Positions 1 through 4,442 of a DNA stretch of 5,157 nucleotides are shown piece by piece (the first letter of the stretch is position 1; each line of letters starts with the position of its first letter). Both the position numbers and the translations under genes were made by a program. The stretch is from CAYHHI01 sp964356335 (lineage in GTDB: Bacteria > Arandabacterota > Arandabacteria > Arandabacterales > Arandabacteraceae), in the NCBI GenBank assembly GCA_964356335.1, contig CAYHHI010000081.1:1-5157 (forward strand). The letters run 5' to 3'. The notes under the pieces are model-generated. The model was not told the origin of the DNA, did not search any database, and saw only the letters and a program-made list of their open reading frames with translations.

Positions 1-1
1 G

Positions 2-65
2 CTGAGCGCTGTGCAACAGAATCAGCACCCCTGAGCGGAAACGCGGAAGTTATCACCTCGAAACG
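2..65 (+). repeat. 64-bp direct repeat, copy 1
   Basis: This stretch matches 950-1013 at 58 of 64 positions without gaps (mismatches at 16, 38, 41, 55, 56 and 59), an exact offset of 948 bp. Copy 2 directly adjoins a tRNA-Val 3' fragment. Copy 1 starts at the window edge, so whether it also adjoins a tRNA fragment cannot be seen. It holds two CTGAGCG heptamers (2-8 and 31-37) spaced 29 bp apart, exactly as in copy 2. The likely role is the conserved end of an integrative element, including possible integrase arm sites. The repeat is seen directly; the role is inferred. Confidence 0.85.
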
Positions 66-70
66 AGGTG
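54..70 (-). terminator. Perfect 7-bp hairpin downstream of the 217-aa gene
   Basis: CACCTCG-AAA-CGAGGTG can form a perfect 7-bp stem with a 3-nt loop. It lies about 60 bp beyond the stop of the minus-strand gene at 130-783. No T-run follows on the minus strand, so intrinsic termination is weakly supported. The left arm overlaps the end of the direct repeat. The equivalent place in copy 2 has a different possible stem (TATCG 999-1003 with CGATA 1014-1018), so it could instead be part of the element end. Confidence 0.35.
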
Positions 71-88
71 TCGATGGGCGGGTCGGAA

Positions 89-111
89 GTGACCCTGAGC
101 GAGGGTGTCAC
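89..111 (-). terminator. Imperfect hairpin 18 nt after the 217-aa gene
   Basis: GTGACCCT (89-96) pairs with AGGGTGTCAC (102-111), with two bases bulged out and a loop of about 5 nt. It begins 18 nt after the stop codon of the minus-strand gene, where a terminator is expected. Only a short TTCC follows on the minus strand instead of a T-run, so termination is uncertain. The loop carries another copy of the CTGAGCG heptamer (95-101) found in the flanking direct repeats. Confidence 0.35.
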
Positions 112-129
112 AAAAGCTATCCGCGGCGG

Positions 130-783
130 TCATTCGAAATAGCGCGGTGTCGCACCCGCCAATCCCTGGAAGAATTTGGCACGGAAGTCGGTCTCAGTGA
201 GGGGAGGCAAACCGATCCGGCTTCGAACATCATTGAACGCAGCACAGTTGATAGAGAACCATGAATCTTGACTGATTCCTGACAAGGCAATGAGTTCGTT
301 CAATTCGGTGACCGATGCTGTCAGTGCACGATTCTCGGGTTGATCGAGAGCAGTCATGCGAGGCGTAAGGTCGACGGACGGATCCGCAACCCAATCCTTC
401 CAACATGCAAACTGCAAGCTCGTTCTAGCAAGGAATATGTCGAGGAAGCCGCTCCATAGCTTGTAGGCCTGAAAAGCTTTCGCGGGCCGATCGGGGGACT
501 GAAACGCCTGGTGCTCGGCTAGCATCATGTTACCTATGCCAATCTTCCGCTCAACCGCAGGCAGAAGATATTCAACGGCGGCCCCAGGATCGGAAACACC
601 TACCATGGTTCGAGTCGTTAATCCGTCTCCAGGCTCTATTGTGGTCGATGCGATAAAGAGGGCGCCGTTGTAGGTCTCGGTTGCGAGCTGCATAAGCGCG
701 CCCTGAAGCTGTAAATGACGAATAGTACTGACTGCCGTCCTGCGATCGTCACCGCTCAATTTCCCTCTAAACGGCCACGGCAT
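130..783 (-). CDS. Hypothetical protein, 217 aa, family not recognised
   Basis: I recognise no domain and assign no function. The protein looks soluble and mostly helical. It starts MPWPFRGK, has no signal peptide or membrane segment, and has aromatic-rich helices in the middle (AYKLWSGFLDIFLART and FACWKDWV) that suggest a compact helical core. I chose the ATG at 783: AGGAG at 795-799 sits 11 nt upstream, whereas an in-frame GTG at 795 overlaps that Shine-Dalgarno and could not use it. The stop is TGA at 130-132. The gene is alone between two copies of a 64-bp direct repeat, and its promoter region directly abuts a tRNA-Val fragment, so it is probably cargo of a small integrated unit. It is not part of the operon at 1172-3911, being about 390 bp away with a tRNA fragment and a repeat between them. 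A defence, antitoxin or regulatory role would be guesswork. Confidence 0.75.
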   Translation of the reverse strand: MPWPFRGKLSGDDRRTAVSTIRHLQLQGALMQLATETYNGALFIASTTIEPGDGLTTRTMVGVSDPGAAVEYLLPAVERKIGIGNMMLAEHQAFQSPDRPAKAFQAYKLWSGFLDIFLARTSLQFACWKDWVADPSVDLTPRMTALDQPENRALTASVTELNELIALSGISQDSWFSINCAAFNDVRSRIGLPPLTETDFRAKFFQGLAGATPRYFE

Positions 784-827
784 GATTGCCCGCACTCCTG
801 CAACAATTGAGGCTCCGATGTGGTTGA

Positions 828-846
828 ATCATAGCACGATTGTCAA
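828..846 (-). promoter_or_regulatory. Possible promoter of the 217-aa gene
   Basis: On the minus strand, TATGAT (833-828) is preceded by TGC, making an extended -10 motif. TTGACA, a perfect -35 hexamer, lies at 846-841, but it is only 7 nt from that -10, so the two cannot work as a pair. Either the extended -10 acts without a good -35, or TTGACA pairs with a poor -10 near 823-817. Either choice starts transcription 30-50 nt before the ATG at 783. Confidence 0.35.
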
Positions 847-861
847 GCCGCTTGAGCGGCT
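846..861. promoter_or_regulatory. 16-bp inverted repeat AGCCGCT-TG-AGCGGCT
   Basis: Two perfect 7-bp arms are separated by 2 bp, and one arm touches the TTGACA hexamer upstream of the 217-aa gene. The size and position suit an operator for a dimeric repressor. It is also about 35 bp beyond the tRNA fragment's CCA end in the reading direction, so it could be the old tRNA terminator, but no T-run follows. Confidence 0.4.
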
Positions 862-894
862 ATTGCTGCCCAGAATGGGGATCTGTCGACGATC

Positions 895-939
895 TGGTGG
901 GCGATGCAGGGCTCGAACCTGCGGCCTTCTGTGTGTAAA
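895..939 (-). other. tRNA-Val(TAC) 3' fragment, likely integration attachment site
   Basis: Read on the minus strand this is the 3' part of a tRNA: anticodon loop TTTACAC (939-933, anticodon TAC, valine), 3' anticodon stem ACAGA, variable loop AGGCC, T-arm GCAGG-TTCGAGC-CCTGC with a perfect 5-bp stem, acceptor 3' strand ATCGCCC, discriminator A and encoded CCA (897-895). The 5' half is absent. The sequence before the loop is GATGC where TCTGT would be needed to pair, and no GGGCGAT acceptor strand lies at the right distance. The break falls at the anticodon loop, a common crossover site for tyrosine integrases. It is therefore best read as the duplicated tRNA 3' end left at one end of an integrated element, not as a working tRNA. 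In that geometry the element lies at higher coordinates and the older flank at lower ones. Confidence 0.8.
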
Positions 940-949
940 GCATCTGAGC

Positions 950-1013
950 CTGAGCGCTGTGCATCAGAATCAGCACCCCTGAGCGAAAGCGCGGAAGTTA
1001 TCGTCTGGAAACG
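950..1013 (+). repeat. 64-bp direct repeat, copy 2, beside the tRNA-Val fragment
   Basis: This is 58/64 identical to 2-65. It begins 10 bp from the broken edge of the tRNA-Val fragment, on the side where the integrated element should lie. It contains CTGAGCG at 950-956 and 979-985. Its identity to copy 1, together with different DNA beyond each copy (the 217-aa gene after one, the three-gene operon after the other), suggests two elements sharing the same end but carrying different cargo. Confidence 0.85.
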
Positions 1014-1171
1014 CGATAGAGTCGCCAGGGATTCGGCCTTTGAATGCTTGCGGCACCGAAGGCGCACGTCACAACATCGGATGAGGGTCCTGCGGTTTTG
1101 TTGTGGGCGCGATGGCTGGTATGCGCTGGATGGCTTGGTATCAGTCGGAGCTCGGCGGAAGGATATCTGGG
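1014..1171. other. Gene-free spacer after the operon
   Basis: This lies between the stop of the last operon gene and the direct repeat. I see no credible gene, tRNA or strong terminator. Reading frames through it run into the repeat and the tRNA fragment and have no ribosome binding site. Confidence 0.5.
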
Positions 1172-1603
1172 TCACAGGGTTCCGGCAATCCGGGACGCCA
1201 AGATGATCAGGGTCACAATCACGGCTAGCCCGACGACGTAGGACTTAGGTGAGTGGCCAAACCAGATTGACTGGTCAAACTGTTCCGCCTTTAGACCGGC
1301 CAGTCGAGCCAGCATCACTATTGCAGCAACCAAGCTGGTGGCCGCCAGGGAAATCAGTACGGCATCTTCTGTGCTGTGGATCGCACGAATAGTGTTCTCA
1401 AGGATTAGAGTCAGCGCCGATACGACTAGTGAGAGTATGGAGGCCAGGGCCAATGCGAACGACGCGCTCAGTTTCGGGTCAGCCCCTTCCAGATCTCTAC
1501 TGGCAATCTCTACCGGCCACTGCTGGCCGGGGAGCGCCGCGAGGACAGCCAGCAATAGCCCGATGGTCGGGGCGGCAAGCAGAACCCAATCTCCTGCTTC
1601 CAT
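1172..1603 (-). CDS. Small four-helix membrane protein, 143 aa
   Basis: I recognise no family. Four hydrophobic segments are clear: about residues 6-26, 47-68, 81-101 and 122-140. Connecting parts carry the charges, including SRDLEGADPK (35-44) after helix 1, ENTIRAIHSTED (69-80) between helices 2 and 3, and GLKAEQFDQSIWFGHSPK (103-120) before helix 4. Both ends are short, so there is no room for a soluble catalytic domain. A scaffold, channel or membrane anchor for the other operon products is plausible but unproven. I chose the ATG at 1603, 4 nt after the upstream gene's stop, which fits translational coupling. A TTG at 1651 would add 16 residues and overlap the upstream gene by 44 nt, and no good Shine-Dalgarno precedes it. 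It is the last gene of the three-gene operon. Confidence 0.75.
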   Translation of the reverse strand: MEAGDWVLLAAPTIGLLLAVLAALPGQQWPVEIASRDLEGADPKLSASFALALASILSLVVSALTLILENTIRAIHSTEDAVLISLAATSLVAAIVMLARLAGLKAEQFDQSIWFGHSPKSYVVGLAVIVTLIILASRIAGTL

Positions 1604-1607
1604 GAGC

Positions 1608-2060
1608 TCACGTCGAGACCACGACCGCTGCGGGTCCCGGGTTGCTTTCAAGTGTCTCGAGCAATCCGGGCTTCACGCCACCGGCCCGCATGATCGGTGT
1701 GTGTACCAGCTCGGCTGGAAATTCGTAGTACTGTCCGGTTTGTATGAGCGACACATGCACCCAGGTAGAAAGCCCTTGGTTGTTTCTTATCCGCTTGTTC
1801 AACGCGGAAGTCTGGATGCGCACGCGTGCAACGCGGCGGTCCTCGTCGAAGGGGAGAATCGCAAGATTGTGCATTGGATTCGTCGCACCCTGAAACGGTT
1901 CGGCACTGGGGTGCCCGTGACCGTCGCAGGTCCAGGCGATGTAGTACAGGGATTCAGCGCACTTCCCGATTCCAAGGAAGCAGGGGACACCGGGTTGACG
2001 CGATTGACCGAGTTGATAACATCTGTCAATCAGTTGGGGGAGTTCGCATGCTTGGCACAT
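1608..2060 (-). CDS. Cys/His-rich hypothetical protein, 150 aa
   Basis: I do not recognise the family. The N-terminus is rich in possible metal ligands: Cys2, Cys5, Cys14, Cys27, Cys34, Cys45, His48 and His50, beginning MCQAC and later TCDGHGH. A zinc-binding fold is possible, but the spacing does not match a ribbon I can name. The second half alternates hydrophobic and polar residues (RVARVRIQT near 80, WVHVSLIQTGQYYEF near 100), which suggests beta strands. There is no signal peptide or membrane segment. The ATG at 2060 has the strong Shine-Dalgarno AGGAGGA at 2071-2077, which overlaps the TAG stop of the large upstream gene, and the gap is 15 nt. The stop is 4 nt before the likely start of the membrane protein. 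The tight spacing says all three products are made together. A partner, sensor or antidote for the large putative nuclease is one possibility; the sequence does not decide. Confidence 0.75.
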   Translation of the reverse strand: MCQACELPQLIDRCYQLGQSRQPGVPCFLGIGKCAESLYYIAWTCDGHGHPSAEPFQGATNPMHNLAILPFDEDRRVARVRIQTSALNKRIRNNQGLSTWVHVSLIQTGQYYEFPAELVHTPIMRAGGVKPGLLETLESNPGPAAVVVST

Positions 2061-2075
2061 GGGGCTGGGGTCCTC

Positions 2076-3911
2076 CTAATCGAAGTACGGCGAGAAACTG
2101 GCCAGGTGCGTGCTGCAGAACCGGTCGAAAGAGCGTTCCACCTGCGGCAGGTCGAACAGCCTTTGAGTTGTGCGCGCAATGAACGTGGCGAGAAGTGGCG
2201 GCACCGCCATATGGGTTATCAGCGCACAAGTTGTCTCCCGAAGGCGGGGGGTGAAGTACCGGTAGTGCAAATCAAAGTAGGGAGACGAAAAGCGAAACCG
2301 CGTGGGGATGTCTCCGGACTGCAGACAGGCATCCCAGAGTTCACCGGCATCGAGAGGCTGGCTGAATTCCTTCATGGGGATGAATGTTACGGCACGCTTG
2401 TACTCGACGAGTATCCCAGGCGGGAGGAGCTTCATCCTCATTCTGAGGGCGCGGCTTGCTTCTAACGCAGACATGAAGAAGAAGAGGTCAGCAGCCAATC
2501 GAACGAACCACTCAAGACGCCCCGAGCGCGTCATCGCGCGAAGTTCGAAAAAAGTACCGTGGACGACGAGCTCGGCTAGTGGTTTGCTTTCGTCAGCCGG
2601 GCTGATTTGCCACGAATCTCCGCTGTCTGAGGGAGAGAACTTCACGTCGGTGACGGGGTTTTCCACCAATCCGGCCACGTAGTCGCGTTGGTCCCCCTTG
2701 ACCTTGCGTGCAAGGGCGCTGTAGGCTTCGATGTCCTGAGTGAGCTGCTCGGACAGACTGTTGTATTGAGCCTCTACGATATCTCGTGCCCGCTCACTCT
2801 GCTCGATGCTTATCACTTGGGGCAGGGCCACGTTCTCCTCGGCCAGCTGCGCAGCAAGCACCTCGAACATATCAGCCAGCGCTGCTTCTTCGGCGGCATG
2901 GTGTTGCCGGCGACGAAGCTGAGGGGACAATGAAGGATAGAAGTGCCGGTTCGTGGTGGATCGCATTTCAGATAGCATCGCCTCAGTCTGGGTGAGCTTC
3001 CTCTCGACAAACTCGATGCGTCCAGTGAGTTGGGGTTTTGCGATGTCAGCCAAGACAGCATAACCAAGATATGTGACATCGCGAGCCAGCGAGTCAACGC
3101 GTCCCTCGGCGCTGGCAACAGCCGGGTAGCGGTCGAGAGGGTCGGAGTCCCAGGGAATCGATTGGAGCGCTTCAAGTGGGCGCCTACGGGTCACCATGTA
3201 GCACACCTTATGGTGGTCAGCCCAAGACGACGAGAAATGCGCAACCATCGCGTAGTTGATCGCGTCGACTCGATTCTGGGGCGGGTACTCTGGCCTCGCC
3301 TTGGTCAACTCGTTGACGGCGGTCAGAAAAGCCCTAGTATCCAGGTCTGGAGGACCCAACTGGTTTGTGACGGAAGCGGCTGATTGACATAACTTGACGT
3401 AGAGGTGGTGAAGCCTTGCGAGCTGGTCGCTTGGTTTGACCAATGCGAGTGCGTCCTTGATATCCCACTCCTCTGGCTTCAGAGTTGTCATCTTTGCTCT
3501 TAGAGAATCCAGTCCGCGAAATTGATCGATAGATTCATCCAGAGACGAGCGCCCTAGCTGATGTGGATAGAAGTGCCGCAGGAACTGACGCAGCTCGTAG
3601 ATACTCCCGATTGGCAAGAAGAGCGTGGCCTTTTGTTGGCCGAGGATATCGAGGATCACGCTGGTGTCTGGAGAGCGGAACGAGAAACGTCTGCAATAAT
3701 CGTGCCAATAGCTATCTGGCTCCAGGAGGGCAGGTACAGGCGCTATGTAAGCCATGACTTCTGAGAAGTCAAGGGCGTAGATGGGCTCCAGTTGTGCGTA
3801 TTCCCGTCTGGCGAGATCCCGGCGAAGCAACAAGAGATATTCTCTGCGGCGCTCAAGCCTTTGTATGCGGGCCATGACTTGCTCATCAGAGGTGGCTCGT
3901 TCTGTTACCAA
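2076..3911 (-). CDS. Large protein with putative N-terminal PIN-like nuclease domain, 611 aa
   Basis: After an Arg/Glu-rich helix (about 8-42) comes a pattern typical of PIN-like nucleases: YALDFSEVMAYI with Asp48, LFLPIGSIYELRQFL with Glu106, NRVDAINYAMVA with Asp216, and YMVTRRRPLEAL with Thr241. In PIN domains such acidic residues at strand and helix ends bind metal and cut RNA. The usual acidic residue after the final Thr is absent here (Arg242). Insertions between the motifs make this domain longer than a toxin-type PIN. Residues about 265-410 are long charged helices, probably coiled coil. About 440-611 form an unrecognised mixed domain with a hydrophobic helix near 466-485 and an aromatic tail ending SPYFD. 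I chose the TTG at 3911, with AGGAGG 10 nt upstream; the open frame continues to a TTG at 3980, but a promoter occupies that extension. It is the first gene of a three-gene operon. The PIN call rests on motif order only. Confidence 0.8.
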   Translation of the reverse strand: MVTERATSDEQVMARIQRLERRREYLLLLRRDLARREYAQLEPIYALDFSEVMAYIAPVPALLEPDSYWHDYCRRFSFRSPDTSVILDILGQQKATLFLPIGSIYELRQFLRHFYPHQLGRSSLDESIDQFRGLDSLRAKMTTLKPEEWDIKDALALVKPSDQLARLHHLYVKLCQSAASVTNQLGPPDLDTRAFLTAVNELTKARPEYPPQNRVDAINYAMVAHFSSSWADHHKVCYMVTRRRPLEALQSIPWDSDPLDRYPAVASAEGRVDSLARDVTYLGYAVLADIAKPQLTGRIEFVERKLTQTEAMLSEMRSTTNRHFYPSLSPQLRRRQHHAAEEAALADMFEVLAAQLAEENVALPQVISIEQSERARDIVEAQYNSLSEQLTQDIEAYSALARKVKGDQRDYVAGLVENPVTDVKFSPSDSGDSWQISPADESKPLAELVVHGTFFELRAMTRSGRLEWFVRLAADLFFFMSALEASRALRMRMKLLPPGILVEYKRAVTFIPMKEFSQPLDAGELWDACLQSGDIPTRFRFSSPYFDLHYRYFTPRLRETTCALITHMAVPPLLATFIARTTQRLFDLPQVERSFDRFCSTHLASFSPYFD

Positions 3912-3921
3912 TCTTTCCGCC

Positions 3922-3927
3922 CCTCCT
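3922..3927 (-). promoter_or_regulatory. Shine-Dalgarno AGGAGG setting the 611-aa start
   Basis: A consensus AGGAGG on the minus strand, 10 nt before TTG 3911. It decides the start: the earlier in-frame TTG at 3980 lies upstream of this site and inside the promoter. Confidence 0.65.
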
Positions 3928-3951
3928 GTTGTGAAGATTCGTTGCGCCAGT

Positions 3952-3980
3952 ACTTTATCTTGCGAGATACGCTGACGCAA
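3952..3980 (-). promoter_or_regulatory. Sigma70-like promoter of the three-gene operon
   Basis: TTGCGT (3980-3975) is followed by a 17-nt spacer and TAAAGT (3957-3952), which matches the TANNNT form of the -10. Transcription would start near 3945, giving a leader of about 35 nt to the TTG at 3911 with the Shine-Dalgarno inside it. No other promoter is needed for the two downstream genes, given the 15-nt and 4-nt gaps. Confidence 0.5.
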
Positions 3981-4239
3981 GTGGCGGGATACCAGTAGCG
4001 ATCGAGACCATCAGGGACAGGCGTTGTCAGGAGTCACACGAAAGTGAACATGAAGGGGGGTGTGGCGATGGTGTGGGGCACAAAAACCCCATCCGTATCT
4101 GTAGGACTCACATGGTGGGTCCGCGCCGCGCGCGGTGAGCGACGCAAGCGGCGGATCCGCGACCCCCGGCCGTCCCACCCTCTGCGTGATAGGCAGATGC
4201 TCCAGAACCTCCCACCCCGGGAAGGCAACACTATGATGC

Positions 4240-4340
4240 GGGACTGTTGCCCAAGTCGTCTCCGACCCGAGATCCAGATTCGCAGGGCTGGGAGAAGACG
4301 GGCCGCATCAGATTCGGCGCTGGAGTTCGGCAACAGTCCC
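4240..4340. mobile_element. Probable MITE: 101 bp with 12-bp inverted repeats and 4-bp duplication
   Basis: GGGACTGTTGCC (4240-4251) and GGCAACAGTCCC (4329-4340) are perfect reverse complements around a 77-bp interior with no coding capacity. The same four bases, ATGC, stand directly outside both ends (4236-4239 and 4341-4344), as a target-site duplication would. The terminus resembles the GG-N2-CTGTTGC ends of IS6-family elements, but that family duplicates 8 bp, so the parent is not assigned. Inside, CAGATTCG occurs twice (4275 and 4309), and CGTCT (4258) and AGACG (4296) can pair. A structured RNA closed by a 12-bp stem is the main alternative. It lies about 55 bp upstream of the exonuclease -10. 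Confidence 0.5.
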
Positions 4341-4396
4341 ATGCATTAGTGTGCGGGGAAGTCAAGTCGCGCTATGCAGAGGAAAGGGCGTCGTCG

Positions 4397-4402
4397 TATA
4401 AT
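4397..4402 (+). promoter_or_regulatory. TATAAT -10 box of the exonuclease gene
   Basis: A consensus -10 hexamer 40 nt upstream of the ATG at 4443. The region 17-18 nt before it (ATGCAG or TATGCA near 4373-4379) is a poor -35. Transcription would start near 4409 and include the GGGAGG ribosome site. Confidence 0.55.
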
Positions 4403-4442
4403 CTCAGCCACGCGCAACCCCTACCGCTTCCGGGAGGCAGAA

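Larger units (their letters stand above)
3981..4442. other. Divergent intergenic region with a probable miniature element
   Basis: This lies between the minus-strand operon and the plus-strand exonuclease gene. It holds a 101-bp inverted-repeat element (4240-4340), the exonuclease promoter (TATAAT at 4397), a GC-rich stretch with the perfect palindrome GCGGATCCGC (4151-4160), and a weak hairpin at 4067-4093 (GATG and GGGG pairing with CCCCATC across a bulge). Overlapping reading frames of about 100 codons on both strands are Arg-rich or low in hydrophobic residues, look like GC-driven noise, and run into the inverted-repeat element. I see no intact tRNA-Val here that would mark the other end of the integrated element. 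Confidence 0.5.

Noticed and set aside
895..1000. Intact tRNA-Val gene
   Set aside because: The bases before the anticodon loop do not pair with the 3' anticodon stem, and no acceptor strand complementary to ATCGCCC lies about 72 nt upstream.
1..1013. CRISPR array
   Set aside because: There are only two repeat copies, 64 bp long and 948 bp apart with a gene between them, and no spacer structure.
843..1175. 110-codon minus-strand frame
   Set aside because: It translates straight through the direct repeat and the tRNA-Val fragment, has no ribosome site and looks like noise.
904..1206. 100-codon plus-strand frame starting in the tRNA fragment
   Set aside because: Its first residues are the reverse complement of the tRNA T-arm. 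Translated tRNA of this kind is a common annotation artefact.
1338..2465. 375-codon plus-strand open frame
   Set aside because: It lies antisense to all three operon genes and crosses their boundaries. It has no convincing ribosome site and a low-complexity composition, whereas the minus-strand genes have Shine-Dalgarno sequences, tight spacing and clear membrane segments.
3912..3980. 23-residue N-terminal extension of the 611-aa protein
   Set aside because: The extension overlaps a good promoter (TTGCGT-N17-TAAAGT) and the AGGAGG that serves the TTG at 3911. A start at 3980 would have no ribosome site.
4044..4349. Arg-rich plus-strand frame of about 100 codons, with a G-rich stretch before an ATG at 4068
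   Set aside because: It ends just past the inverted-repeat element, has a basic low-complexity composition and is mirrored by a similar minus-strand frame, as expected of GC-rich non-coding DNA.
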